From positions 6,200,001-6,264,000 of the forward strand of contig NZ_CP146022.1 of NCBI RefSeq assembly GCF_036967205.1: DNA of 64,000 nt, read 5' to 3'. This DNA comes from Streptomyces sp. Q6. Its GTDB lineage: Bacteria > Actinomycetota > Actinomycetes > Streptomycetales > Streptomycetaceae. Below, piece after piece: positions 25,528-34,594 of this stretch (the stretch's first letter is position 1; each line of letters begins with the position of its first letter). Made by a program: the position numbers and the translations under genes. The notes under the pieces were generated by a model, which worked only from the letters and a program-made list of their open reading frames with translations, did not search any database and was not told where the DNA came from.

Positions 25528-25541
25528 TGAGTGCGCCGGTG

Positions 25542-25715
25542 TCAGTGCTTGCCGACGTCCTTCGTCTTCTCCTTGGCCTGCCGGGCGTCGCCCTTCATCT
25601 GATCGGCGCGGCCCTCGGCGGTGAGCCGCTCGTTTCCCACCGCGCGGCCGACGGCCTCCTTGGCGGAACCAGTGGCCTGCTCGGTCTTCGCCTTGGCCTT
25701 CTCGCTCGCGCTCAT
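25542..25715 (-). CDS. CsbD-family stress protein
   Basis: 57 residues, all hydrophilic: MSASEKAKAKTEQATGSAKE, then VGRAVGNERLTAEGRADQMK and a Lys-rich end. This is the CsbD pattern (a short two-helix protein with NERLTAEG and DQ-KGD elements). CsbD proteins are general-stress proteins, sigma-B controlled in Bacillus; the molecular role is unknown. The ATG at 25715 follows GAGCGTGAGCG, a weak ribosome-binding site. No sigma-B-like promoter could be placed with confidence. Confidence 0.8.
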   Translation of the reverse strand: MSASEKAKAKTEQATGSAKEAVGRAVGNERLTAEGRADQMKGDARQAKEKTKDVGKH

Positions 25716-25794
25716 ATCCGCTCACGCTCCCTGAATTGCGGCGTTCCGTGTGCGCAGTCCGTCTGACCGCTGCATCCCGTCATAAACATCGGGA

Positions 25795-26140
25795 ATGGAC
25801 ATCCCTTTACGGAAATCCCTCCAGCCCCGTGCGCGTGTCTCCGCGACCGCCGTCTCCGTCGACGACCGCACCCAGGGACTGAACCGGGGCGCCGACGCCT
25901 ACCGCACCGAACCCGTGGCCCCCGACGAGCTGATCGCCACCCTCGCGGCGACCCTGCGGCTATACCCGGGCCCGCCGCCGTGCCGAGACGCTCGCCAAGC
26001 GCCTGCACCAGCTGCACCGGACGACTCTCGCCCTGGACAGCGCGCCCGATACGCAGACGAAACTGATGACAACCATGGCGCGAGGACTGGTCGACATGCC
26101 CGTTATCAGGTACATACGATCGAGTAGCACCGGTCGGTAA
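25795..26140 (+). pseudogene. Remnant of a receiver-domain regulator fused to a coiled linker
   Basis: The first 60 codons end in GADAYRTEPVAPDELIATL, the last third of a response-regulator receiver domain, with the phosphoacceptor part missing. Then the frame breaks: removing one C from the run at 25966-25968 turns the sequence into RARRRAETLAKRLHQLHRTT followed by a helix, the linker usual after the receiver in RsbU/SpoIIE-type phosphatase regulators, up to a stop at 26138-26140. The catalytic or GAF part is gone. So this is a doubly truncated remnant, whatever the status of the single-base shift. The other bases of the gap 25716-26181 hold nothing else I can name. Confidence 0.55.
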
Positions 26141-26181
26141 CGAGCCGGACCGGTCACCCGACGCGCGGCGAGGTGAACCTC

Positions 26182-28131
26182 ATGTCCGCAACACCCTCCG
26201 CACCCCGGCATCAGGCGAAGGTCTCCGAACGGGAGGCCAGGCAGGTCGCCGAGGCCGCCAGGGAACAGGACTGGCGCAAGCCCAGCTTCGCCAAGGAACT
26301 GTTCCTCGGCAGGTTCCGGCTCGACCTCGTCCACCCGCACCCGATGCCCGCCGACGAGGACGCGCAGCGCGGCGAGGAGTTCCTCGCCAAACTGCGCGAC
26401 TTCTGCGAGACGAAGATCGACCCGGCCCGCATCGAGCGCGAGGCGAAGATCCCGGACGAGACGATCAACGGGCTCAAGGAGCTCGGCGCCCTCGGCATGA
26501 AGATCGACACGAAGTACGGCGGCCTCGGCCTGACGCAGGTCTACTACAACAAGGCCCTCGCGCTGGTCGGTTCGGCGAGCCCGGCCATCGGCGCGCTGCT
26601 CTCGGCGCATCAATCCATCGGCGTACCACAGCCGTTGAAGCTGTTCGGCACGCAGGAGCAGCGCGACGCGTTCCTGCCGCGGTGCGCCCGCACCGACATC
26701 AGCGCGTTCCTGCTCACCGAACCCGACGTGGGCTCCGACCCGGCCCGCCTGGCGACGACGGCCGTCCCCGACGGGGACGACTACGTCCTCGACGGAGTGA
26801 AGCTGTGGACGACGAACGGGGTCGTGGCCGACCTCCTCGTCGTCATGGCCCGCGTCCCGAAGTCGGAGGGCCACCGGGGCGGCATCACCGCCTTCGTGGT
26901 CGAGGCCGCCGCCGAGGGCGTCACCGTCGAGAACCGCAACGCCTTCATGGGACTACGCGGCCTGGAGAACGGCGTCACCCGCTTCCACCAGGTCCGGGTG
27001 CCGGCCGCGAACCGGATCGGCGCCGAGGGCGCGGGCCTCAAGATCGCACTCACCACCCTCAACACGGGCCGCCTGTCGCTGCCCGCGATGTGCGTGGGCG
27101 CCGGCAAGTGGTGCCTGAAGATCGCCCGAGAGTGGTCGGCGGCGCGTGAGCAGTGGGGCAAACCGGTCGCGTTCCACGAGGCGGTCGGTTCGAAGATCAG
27201 CTTCATCGCGGCGACCACGTTCGCCCTGGAGGCCGTCCTCGACCTCTCCTCGCAGATGGCGGACGAGGACCGCAACGACATCCGCATCGAGGCCGCACTC
27301 GCCAAGCTGTACGGCTCCGAGATGGCCTGGCTCATGGCCGACGAACTCGTCCAGATCCGCGGCGGCCGCGGCTTCGAGACCGCAGACTCGCTCGCCGCGC
27401 GCGGCGAACGCGCCGTCCCCGCCGAACAGGTCCTGCGCGACCTGCGCATCAACCGCATCTTCGAGGGCTCGACCGAGATCATGCACCTGCTCATCGCGCG
27501 CGAGGCCGTCGACGCGCACCTCGCCGTCGCCGGTGACCTCATCGACCCCGACAAGTCCCTCGCGGACAAGGCGAAAGCGGGCGCGAAGGCAGGCGGTTTC
27601 TACGCCCGCTGGCTCCCCAAACTGGTCGCGGGCCCCGGCCAGCTGCCGCGCTCGTACGCCGAGTTCCATCCCGAAGGCCACCCCGACCTGTCGGGCCACC
27701 TGCGCTACGTGGAACGCGCGGCCCGCAAGCTGGCCCGCTCCACCTTCTACGCCATGTCCCGCTGGCAGGGCCGCATGGAGACGAAACAGGGCTTCCTCGG
27801 CCGCATCGTCGACATCGGCGCCGAACTCTTCGCCATGAGCGCGGCCTGCGTCCGCGCCGAACTCCTGCGCACCACCGAGGACTACGGCCGCGAGGCGTAC
27901 CAGCTCGCCGACGTCTTCTGCCGCCAGGCCCGCATCCGCGCCGACGAACTCTTCGACCGCCTGTGGACCAACACCGACGCCATCGACCACAAGGTCGTCA
28001 AGGGCGTCCTCAGCGGTACGTACACCTGGCTGGAGGAGGGCGTGGTGGACCCGAGCGGCGACGGCCCGTGGATCGCGGACGCCACGCCGGGTCCCTCGAA
28101 ACGGGAGAACGCGCACCGCCCGATCCGCTGA
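26182..28131 (+). CDS. Acyl-CoA dehydrogenase, long form
   Basis: 649-residue FAD-dependent acyl-CoA dehydrogenase for fatty-acid beta-oxidation. ATG 26182 has a GAGGTGA ribosome-binding site. The FAD/substrate-binding segment FLLTEPDVGSDPA and the C-terminal helical domain with RGGRGFETADSL and RINRIFEGSTEIMHLLIAREA are typical. The domain beyond residue 450, about 200 residues, is an extra C-terminal region as in the very-long-chain/ACAD9 branch. ACCGGTCGG and GGACCGGTC lie 40-55 bases upstream (26130-26156) and might be TetR-type half-sites. A hairpin terminator follows. Confidence 0.9.
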   Translation: MSATPSAPRHQAKVSEREARQVAEAAREQDWRKPSFAKELFLGRFRLDLVHPHPMPADEDAQRGEEFLAKLRDFCETKIDPARIEREAKIPDETINGLKELGALGMKIDTKYGGLGLTQVYYNKALALVGSASPAIGALLSAHQSIGVPQPLKLFGTQEQRDAFLPRCARTDISAFLLTEPDVGSDPARLATTAVPDGDDYVLDGVKLWTTNGVVADLLVVMARVPKSEGHRGGITAFVVEAAAEGVTVENRNAFMGLRGLENGVTRFHQVRVPAANRIGAEGAGLKIALTTLNTGRLSLPAMCVGAGKWCLKIAREWSAAREQWGKPVAFHEAVGSKISFIAATTFALEAVLDLSSQMADEDRNDIRIEAALAKLYGSEMAWLMADELVQIRGGRGFETADSLAARGERAVPAEQVLRDLRINRIFEGSTEIMHLLIAREAVDAHLAVAGDLIDPDKSLADKAKAGAKAGGFYARWLPKLVAGPGQLPRSYAEFHPEGHPDLSGHLRYVERAARKLARSTFYAMSRWQGRMETKQGFLGRIVDIGAELFAMSAACVRAELLRTTEDYGREAYQLADVFCRQARIRADELFDRLWTNTDAIDHKVVKGVLSGTYTWLEEGVVDPSGDGPWIADATPGPSKRENAHRPIR

Positions 28132-28139
28132 TCACCGGC

Positions 28140-28171
28140 GTGCGCGGGCCCGGCGGGCGGGGCCCGCGCAC
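28140..28171 (+). terminator. Hairpin terminator after the acyl-CoA dehydrogenase
   Basis: A perfect 12-bp stem (GTGCGCGGGCCC 28140-28151; GGGCCCGCGCAC 28160-28171, 8-base loop) starts nine bases after the stop codon and ends 53 bases before the dxr start. Confidence 0.8.
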
Positions 28172-28224
28172 CACCGGGGAGACCGGTAGGCCTCCTCACA
28201 GCGGAGCCACGCAACAATAGGGGG

Positions 28225-29502
28225 ATGAGCGACAGCCCATCCCCCCTCGCGGACCCGCATCTCGTCTTCGACCCAGCGCCGCCGCACGGCACGGCCGGAC
28301 CCAGGGACATCACGATCCTGGGCTCGACGGGCTCGATCGGCACGCAGGCGATCGACCTCGTCCGGCGCAACCCGGACCGGTTCCGCGTCACCGCGCTGAG
28401 CGCCGCGGGCGGCCGCGTCGACCTGCTCGCCGAGCAGGCCCACCGACTGCGCGTACGCACCGTCGCCGTCGCCCGCGAGGACGTCGTACCGGCGCTGCGC
28501 GAGGCGCTCGTCGCGCGGTACGGGTCACGGGAGCCGCTCCCCGAGATCCTCGCCGGACCGGGCGCGGCCACCGAGGTCGCGGGCCGCGGCGACTGCCACA
28601 CCGTCCTCAACGGCATCACCGGTTCCATCGGCCTGGCCCCGACGCTCGCCGCCCTCGAAGCGGGCCGCACCCTCGCCCTCGCCAACAAGGAGTCGCTGAT
28701 CGTCGGCGGCCCGCTGGTGAAGGCGATCGCGAAGCCCGGCCAGATCATCCCGGTCGACTCCGAGCACGCCGCCCTCTTCCAGGCCATCGCGGCCGGCACC
28801 CGCGCCGACGTCCGCAAGCTCGTCGTCACGGCGTCCGGCGGCCCGTTCCGCGGACGCACGAAGGCGGACCTCGCGCACGTCACCGTCGAGGACGCCCTCG
28901 CGCACCCCACGTGGGCGATGGGCCCGGTCATCACGATCAACTCCGCGACCCTCGTCAACAAGGGCCTCGAAGTCATCGAGGCGCACCTCCTGTACGACAT
29001 CCCCTTCGACCGCATCGACGTGGTCGTGCACCCGCAGTCGTACGTGCACTCCATGGTCGAGTACGTCGACGGCTCCTCGATCCTCCAGGCGACCCCGCCG
29101 GACATGGGCGGCCCGATCGCCATCGGACTCGGCTGGCCGGAAAGAATCCCCGACGCGGCCCCCGCGTTCGACTGGACCAAGGCGTCGAGCTGGGAGTTCT
29201 TCCCGCTCGACACCGACGCGTTCCCCTCGGTGGGGCTCGCCCGGCACGTGGGGGAGCTCGCGGGCACGGCCCCGGCGGTGTTCAATGCCGCCAACGAGGA
29301 GTGCGTGGACGCGTTCTTGAAGGGCGCCCTGCCGTTCAACGGGATCATGGAGACCGTCACCCGGGTCGTCGAGGAACACGGCACACCGGAATCGGGAACT
29401 TCCCTGACCGTCGCGGACGTCCTCGAAGCGGAGACCTGGGCGCGCGCCCGGGCCCGTGAACTGACCGCTACGGACAAGGCAGCCGCGGAGGCTCGTGCAT
29501 GA
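28225..29502 (+). CDS. dxr: 1-deoxy-D-xylulose 5-phosphate reductoisomerase
   Basis: Second enzyme of the MEP isoprenoid pathway: NADPH-dependent conversion of DXP to MEP, cytosolic. 425 residues. The NADPH-binding [15 protein letters not shown] is near residue 31; [11 protein letters not shown] and [11 protein letters not shown] with the metal-binding Asp/Glu, and the flexible-loop region [26 protein letters not shown] are all present. AGGGGG precedes ATG 28225. The stop overlaps the next ATG by four bases, and ispG of the same pathway lies one gene further on. Confidence 0.97.
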   Translation: MSDSPSPLADPHLVFDPAPPHGTAGPRDITILGSTGSIGTQAIDLVRRNPDRFRVTALSAAGGRVDLLAEQAHRLRVRTVAVAREDVVPALREALVARYGSREPLPEILAGPGAATEVAGRGDCHTVLNGITGSIGLAPTLAALEAGRTLALANKESLIVGGPLVKAIAKPGQIIPVDSEHAALFQAIAAGTRADVRKLVVTASGGPFRGRTKADLAHVTVEDALAHPTWAMGPVITINSATLVNKGLEVIEAHLLYDIPFDRIDVVVHPQSYVHSMVEYVDGSSILQATPPDMGGPIAIGLGWPERIPDAAPAFDWTKASSWEFFPLDTDAFPSVGLARHVGELAGTAPAVFNAANEECVDAFLKGALPFNGIMETVTRVVEEHGTPESGTSLTVADVLEAETWARARARELTATDKAAAEARA

Positions 29503-30800
29503 CGACCTTGATGATGATCCTCGGCATAGTCGTCTTCGTGGTGGGCCTGCTCATCTCCATCGCCTGGCACGAGCTGGGCCACCTGTCGACGGCGAAGCTC
29601 TTCGGCATCCGCGTCCCGCAGTACATGGTCGGCTTCGGGCCCACCATCTTCTCGCGGAAGAAGGGCGAGACCGAGTACGGCATCAAGGCCATCCCGCTCG
29701 GCGGCTACATCCGCATGATCGGCATGTTCCCGCCCGGCGCGGACGGGAAGATCGAAGCCCGCTCCACGTCCCCGTTCCGCTCGATGGTGGAGGACGCGCG
29801 GGCGGCGGCCTTCGAGGAGCTCAAGCCCGGCGACGAGACCCGTCTCTTCTACACACGCAAGCCGTGGAAGCGCGTCATCGTCATGTTCGCCGGACCGTTC
29901 ATGAACCTGATCCTCGCGGTCGGCCTGTTCTTCACGGTCCTCATGGGCTTCGGCGTCACCCAGCAGACGAACGTGGTCTCGTCGGTCTCGCCGTGCGTCA
30001 TCAAGGTCAGTGAGAACCGCGACACCTGCAAGGCGACCGACGCCGAGTCCCCGGCGAAGGCGGCCGGGCTCCAGCCCAAGGACAAGATCGTGTCCTTCGA
30101 CGGAGTCACGACGGACAAGTGGAACACCCTGTCCGACGAGATCCGCGAGAGCGCCGGAAAGACCGTCCCGATCGTCGTCGAGCGCGACGGCCGGCAGCAG
30201 ACGCTGACCGCGAAGATCGCCACGAACCAGGTGGCGAAGAAGGACTCCAGCGGCCAGATCACCGACGGTTACGTCAATGCCGGCTTCCTCGGCTTCACCG
30301 CCGCCACCGGTGTCGTACGCCAGGACTTCGGCGACTCCGTGTCGTGGATGACCGACCGGGTCGGCGACGCCGTCGACTCGATCATCGCGCTCCCGGCGAA
30401 GATCCCGGCCCTGTGGGACGCGGCGTTCGGCGACGGCCCGCGCGAGCAGGACTCCCCGATGGGCGTGGTCGGCGCGGCCCGCGTCGGCGGCGAGATCTTC
30501 ACCATGGACATCCCGGCGACCCAGCAGCTGGCGATGGCGTTGATGCTGGTGGCCGGCTTCAACCTGTCGCTCTTCCTCTTCAACATGCTCCCGCTGCTCC
30601 CGCTCGACGGCGGGCACATCGCGGGCGCCCTGTGGGAGTCGCTGCGGCGGAACCTGGCGCGGGTGTTCCGGCGCCCCGACCCGGGCCCGTTCGACGTGGC
30701 GAAGCTCATGCCGGTGGCGTACGTGGTGGCCGGGATCTTCGTCTGCTTCACGATCCTCGTGCTCATCGCGGACGTCGTGAACCCGGTGAAGATCTCCTGA
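29499..30800 (+). CDS. Site-2-type membrane zinc metalloprotease (M50, RseP/Rip1 family)
   Basis: 433-residue intramembrane protease. The zinc-binding HELGH is at residues 24-28 inside the first membrane segment; the [13 protein letters not shown] motif with the third metal ligand (Asp) is near residue 370. A PDZ domain (about 185-260) sits between membrane segments. Such proteases cleave anti-sigma factors or other membrane regulators. The location between dxr and ispG is a usual actinobacterial arrangement (Rip1 in mycobacteria). Overlap ATGA with dxr implies coupling. Confidence 0.93.
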   Translation: MTTLMMILGIVVFVVGLLISIAWHELGHLSTAKLFGIRVPQYMVGFGPTIFSRKKGETEYGIKAIPLGGYIRMIGMFPPGADGKIEARSTSPFRSMVEDARAAAFEELKPGDETRLFYTRKPWKRVIVMFAGPFMNLILAVGLFFTVLMGFGVTQQTNVVSSVSPCVIKVSENRDTCKATDAESPAKAAGLQPKDKIVSFDGVTTDKWNTLSDEIRESAGKTVPIVVERDGRQQTLTAKIATNQVAKKDSSGQITDGYVNAGFLGFTAATGVVRQDFGDSVSWMTDRVGDAVDSIIALPAKIPALWDAAFGDGPREQDSPMGVVGAARVGGEIFTMDIPATQQLAMALMLVAGFNLSLFLFNMLPLLPLDGGHIAGALWESLRRNLARVFRRPDPGPFDVAKLMPVAYVVAGIFVCFTILVLIADVVNPVKIS

Positions 30801-30826
30801 TCGCACGCGCCCAGGAGGAGAACGAG

Positions 30827-30873
30827 ACCGCGCCCCGCGCCGCCCACCTTTGGGTGGAGTTGCGGGGCGCGGT
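30827..30873 (+). terminator. Hairpin between the metalloprotease gene and ispG
   Basis: A perfect 12-bp pair ACCGCGCCCCGC (30827-30838) and GCGGGGCGCGGT (30862-30873) encloses a 23-base loop that itself contains a short CCCACC/GGGTGG-like stem. It would terminate after the protease gene, implying an own promoter for ispG in 30874-30946. Confidence 0.7.
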
Positions 30874-30946
30874 GTGCTCGGGCCCGCGCCGGTGACGTAA
30901 TCTCGAAGTTCTGGGACTCGATCCACACCTTGGGGTTGCACAGCAG

Positions 30947-32104
30947 ATGACTGCGATTTCACTCGGCATGCCGGACGTACCGACCAAGCTCGCCGAGCGG
31001 CGCAAGAGCCGTCAGATCCAGGTCGGCACCGTCGCGGTCGGCGGTGACGCCCCGGTCTCCGTCCAGTCGATGACGACGACCCGCACCTCCGACATCGGCG
31101 CCACGCTCCAGCAGATCGCCGAGCTGACGGCGTCCGGCTGCCAGATCGTGCGTGTGGCCTGCCCCACGCAGGACGACGCCGACGCGCTGCCGATCATCGC
31201 CAAGAAGTCGCAGATCCCGGTCATCGCGGACATCCACTTCCAGCCGAAGTACGTCTTCGCGGCCATCGAGGCCGGCTGCGCCGCGGTCCGCGTGAACCCG
31301 GGCAACATCAAGCAGTTCGACGACAAGGTCAAGGAGATCGCCCAGGCGGCGAACGACCACGGCACCCCGATCCGCATCGGTGTGAACGCGGGCTCCCTGG
31401 ACCGCCGCCTGCTCCAGAAGTACGGCAAGGCGACCCCCGAGGCCCTCGTCGAGTCGGCCCTGTGGGAGGCGTCCCTCTTCGAGGAGCACGGCTTCCGCGA
31501 CATCAAGATCTCGGTCAAGCACAACGACCCGGTCGTGATGGTCAACGCCTACCGCCTGCTCGCCGAGAAGTGCGACTACCCCCTCCACCTCGGCGTCACC
31601 GAGGCGGGCCCCGCCTTCCAGGGCACGATCAAGTCGGCCGTCGCCTTCGGCGCGCTGCTCTCCGAGGGCATCGGCGACACGATCCGCGTCTCCCTGTCGG
31701 CCCCGCCCGTCGAGGAGATCAAGGTCGGCAACCAGATCCTGGAGTCGCTGAACCTCAAGCCCCGCCGCCTGGAGATCGTCTCCTGCCCGTCCTGCGGCCG
31801 CGCCCAGGTCGACGTCTACAAGCTCGCCGAGGAGGTCACGGCCGGCCTCGACGGCATGGAGGTCCCCCTCCGCGTCGCCGTCATGGGCTGTGTCGTCAAC
31901 GGCCCGGGTGAGGCCCGCGAGGCCGACCTCGGCGTCGCCTCCGGCAACGGCAAGGGCCAGATCTTCGTCAAGGGCGAGGTCATCAAGACCGTCCCCGAGT
32001 CGAAGATCGTGGAGACCCTCATCGAAGAGGCGATGAAGATCGCCGAGCAGATGGAGAAGGACGGCGTCGCCTCCGGCGAGCCGACCGTGGCCGTCGCGGG
32101 CTGA
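30947..32104 (+). CDS. ispG: 4-hydroxy-3-methylbut-2-en-1-yl diphosphate synthase
   Basis: [4Fe-4S] enzyme of the MEP pathway, converting the cyclic MEcPP to HMBPP; 385 residues, cytosolic. The three cluster cysteines are in SCPSCGRAQ and [10 protein letters not shown] (C-terminal third). The TIM-barrel part has [16 protein letters not shown] and VRVNPGN, family blocks. The start ATG at 30947 is the usual position (MTAISLGMP); no in-frame alternative is better. It works with dxr 1.4 kb upstream. Confidence 0.97.
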   Translation: MTAISLGMPDVPTKLAERRKSRQIQVGTVAVGGDAPVSVQSMTTTRTSDIGATLQQIAELTASGCQIVRVACPTQDDADALPIIAKKSQIPVIADIHFQPKYVFAAIEAGCAAVRVNPGNIKQFDDKVKEIAQAANDHGTPIRIGVNAGSLDRRLLQKYGKATPEALVESALWEASLFEEHGFRDIKISVKHNDPVVMVNAYRLLAEKCDYPLHLGVTEAGPAFQGTIKSAVAFGALLSEGIGDTIRVSLSAPPVEEIKVGNQILESLNLKPRRLEIVSCPSCGRAQVDVYKLAEEVTAGLDGMEVPLRVAVMGCVVNGPGEAREADLGVASGNGKGQIFVKGEVIKTVPESKIVETLIEEAMKIAEQMEKDGVASGEPTVAVAG

Positions 32105-32291
32105 CGCCTGCCCGGTGCCCTCGGGACCGTCCGACTTCCTCGCGCGCTCGTCCGCCGGGTTCCGCCCGGCGGTCGGGCGCGCGTCGCGTGGTGGCCGGCC
32201 TCCCACCGGCCGCACCAGGCAGGCCCCCTGCGACCCTCAGCACCGGCAGGTACAGTTCGGAGATCAGCAACCCAGTCAAAAAGGCCCGCCC

Positions 32292-33140
32292 GTGTTGACT
32301 CAGACCACCACCCGGGTCCTCGAACCGAGTGACCTGGACGCCGCACTCGTCGTCCTCGACCGCGAGCCGGTCGTGAACGCCTTCGTGACGGCGCGCGTCC
32401 GCGTAGCGGGGCTCGACCCGTGGCGCCTCGGCGGCGAGATGTGGGGCTGGTACGAGGACGGCATGCTCCAGTCCCTCTGCTACGCGGGCGCCAACCTGGT
32501 GCCGATCTGCGCCACCGACCGGGCCGTCCGCGGCTTCGCCGACCGCGCCCGGCGGGCCGGCCGCCGCTGCTCCTCGATCGTCGGCCCCGCCGAGCCCACC
32601 GCGCTGCTGTGGCGTCTGCTGGAACCCAGCTGGGGCCCGGCCCGCGAGGTCCGCGCCCAGCAGCCGCTGATGGTCACCGACCGCCTCCCCGCCGACGTCA
32701 CCCCGGACCCGTACGTACGCCGGATCCGCAAGGACGAGATGGACACGATCATGCCGGCGTGTGTGGCGATGTTCACCGAGGAGGTCGGGGTCTCCCCGCT
32801 GGCCGGCGACGGCGGTCTGCTCTACCAGGCGCGGGTCGCCGAACTGGTCGGCTCGGGCCGCTCGTTCGCCCGCCTCGACGAGCACGGCAAGGTCATGTTC
32901 AAGGCGGAGATCGGCGCCGCCACCGACCAGGCCTGCCAGATCCAGGGCGTCTGGGTCGCACCCGAGTACCGCGGCCGCGGCCTCGCCGCCCCCGGCATGG
33001 CGGCGGTCCTGCGCTACGCCCTGGCCGACGTCGCCCCCGTCGTCAGCCTGTACGTGAACGACTTCAACACCCCGGCGCGTGCCGCGTACCGCCGGGTCGG
33101 CTTCGAGGAAGTCGGCGCGTTCATGAGCATCCTGTTCTAG
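32292..33140 (+). CDS. GNAT acetyltransferase with DUF4081 N-terminal domain
   Basis: 282 residues from GTG 32292; an open frame further upstream lacks family character. The first half (DLDAALVVLDREPVVNAFV...RLGGEMWGWYEDG) is a DUF4081-type domain, the second a GNAT fold with the acetyl-CoA loop VAPEYRGRGLAAPGMAAVL and C-terminal NDFNTPARAAYRRVGFEEVG. An acetyltransferase of unknown substrate, common next to ispG in Streptomyces as I recall. AAAAAGG upstream is a modest ribosome-binding site. Confidence 0.85.
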   Translation: MLTQTTTRVLEPSDLDAALVVLDREPVVNAFVTARVRVAGLDPWRLGGEMWGWYEDGMLQSLCYAGANLVPICATDRAVRGFADRARRAGRRCSSIVGPAEPTALLWRLLEPSWGPAREVRAQQPLMVTDRLPADVTPDPYVRRIRKDEMDTIMPACVAMFTEEVGVSPLAGDGGLLYQARVAELVGSGRSFARLDEHGKVMFKAEIGAATDQACQIQGVWVAPEYRGRGLAAPGMAAVLRYALADVAPVVSLYVNDFNTPARAAYRRVGFEEVGAFMSILF

Positions 33141-33186
33141 AGCGATCTCCCGTTCCCACCCCCCACTCCGGACGCAGGTGCCACCG

Positions 33187-33906
33187 ATGCCCGATTCCCC
33201 TGAAGCGCCCCTCTCCGCCTCCGCCGTGGGCGCCTGGCAGGAATGGCGCGCCGACCGGCACCGTTCCGTCACCGCCCCCACCGGCAATCTCGCGCTCGTC
33301 GAGACCCGCTGGCTGCCCGCCGGTGAACTCCCCGACCCGGCGGCCGCCCGCGCCGGACAGCCCGACACCGTCATCGTCACGGCCCTCGAACGCACCGACA
33401 TGATCACCGGCGAACCCGAGCACGGCCTGCGCTTCTGGGACGCGGACGCCCCCGCGATCCGGGACTTCGACCGCATCGACGCCTTCCCGTACGACCCGGC
33501 CTGGGTCCTGGACGCCACGTACACCCCCGTCGAGGGCGCCCGCACCGTCGCCTTCGAGCACCTGCGGGACAACGGCGGCACCCGCGAGAAGGCCGTCCCC
33601 GGCGACATCGCGCTCACCGTCGACGGCACCGCCTACACGCTCTCGGCCTTCGACGACGACGGCACCCTGCTGCTCGTCTTCGGCGACCCGACGAACGGCT
33701 CCACGACCTACGGCGCGGGCCGCTTCCTGTTCGTCGAGCACACGGGGGAGGGCCGCGTACGCCTCGACTTCAACCGGGCCTTCGTGCCCCCCTGCGGCTT
33801 CTCCGAGCAGTACAACTGCCCCATGCCCCCGCGGCAGAACCGATTCCACCTGCCCGTCGAGGCCGGAGAGAAGCTCCCCGTGCTGCGCGACGGCGACGCC
33901 CGCTGA
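33187..33906 (+). CDS. DUF1684 family protein
   Basis: 239 residues. The family signatures lie at the C-terminus: TTYGAGRFLFVE, LDFNRAFVPPCGFSEQYNCPMPPRQNRFHLPVEAGEK. ATG 33187 is taken because AGGTG precedes it at a good distance; a GTG at 33178 is the alternative. No signal or membrane segment is seen, and no enzymatic role is known for DUF1684. The gene starts 46 bases after the acetyltransferase, probably in one transcript. Confidence 0.85.
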   Translation: MPDSPEAPLSASAVGAWQEWRADRHRSVTAPTGNLALVETRWLPAGELPDPAAARAGQPDTVIVTALERTDMITGEPEHGLRFWDADAPAIRDFDRIDAFPYDPAWVLDATYTPVEGARTVAFEHLRDNGGTREKAVPGDIALTVDGTAYTLSAFDDDGTLLLVFGDPTNGSTTYGAGRFLFVEHTGEGRVRLDFNRAFVPPCGFSEQYNCPMPPRQNRFHLPVEAGEKLPVLRDGDAR

Positions 33907-33947
33907 CCGCCTCTCCCCGAACGGCCGCCCCGGGGTACCCTCCCCGC

Positions 33948-34523
33948 ATGCCGCACCGCAACCGTACGGATGCCATCGACGACGCAGCCGTCACCATCGG
34001 CCCGCTCGACCTGCGCGCCCGGGTGGACGAGGCGCTCGCCGTGCAGGCGCACGCCTTCGGCCTGGGCGACGACGAGATCGCCGTGCGCCGGCAGATCGTA
34101 CTGCGGCACATCACCTATCCCGGCGCCCGCTCGCTGGGCGCCACCACCGAGTCCGGCCGGCTCGTCGGCTTCGTCTACGGCATGCCGAACGACCGGACCC
34201 ACTGGTGGTCCACGGTGGTCGAGCCGTACCTGCGCGCCGGGGGGAACGAGCACTGGCTCGACGACTCGTTCGTCATCACCGAGCTGCACGTGCACCCCGG
34301 CTACCAGAACCGCGGCATCGGCCGCACCCTCATCACCGCCCTCACCGACGGCGCCGCCCAGCCCCGCTCGATCCTCTCCGCGATCGACTTCGACAGCCCG
34401 GCCCGCGGCCTCTACCACTCCCTCGGCTACGACGATCTGGCCCGCAAGGTCCTGTTCCCCAGCGCCCCGAAGCCGTACGCCGTGATGGGCGCGCCCCTGC
34501 CGCTGCGCCGCGACGACCCGTAA
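33948..34523 (+). CDS. GNAT-family N-acetyltransferase
   Basis: 191 residues. The GNAT core is clear: a beta-strand ITELHVHPGY followed by the acetyl-CoA pyrophosphate loop QNRGIGRTLITAL (Q/R-x-x-G-x-G/A) and the C-terminal ARGLYHSLGYDDL. A His-rich segment NDRTHWWSTVVEPY lies in the middle. Substrate unknown. ATG 33948 lies 41 bases after the DUF1684 stop and proS starts 71 bases downstream, so co-transcription is likely. Confidence 0.88.
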   Translation: MPHRNRTDAIDDAAVTIGPLDLRARVDEALAVQAHAFGLGDDEIAVRRQIVLRHITYPGARSLGATTESGRLVGFVYGMPNDRTHWWSTVVEPYLRAGGNEHWLDDSFVITELHVHPGYQNRGIGRTLITALTDGAAQPRSILSAIDFDSPARGLYHSLGYDDLARKVLFPSAPKPYAVMGAPLPLRRDDP

Positions 34524-34594
34524 CCGATTTCCGGCCGCGCCCGCCCCCCGGCTAACCTCCTGGGACCACCCTTTCGCAGCAGGAGTCAAGAATC

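Noticed and set aside
26130-26160. TetR-type operator before the acyl-CoA dehydrogenase (ACCGGTCGG ... GGACCGGTC)
   Set aside because: The arms are not symmetric enough to claim a binding site; mentioned only as possible half-sites.
27882-30962. A 1026-codon open frame on the minus strand covering the acyl-CoA dehydrogenase, dxr and the metalloprotease
   Set aside because: It lies antisense to three well-recognised genes and has no family motif; very high GC makes long shadow frames common.
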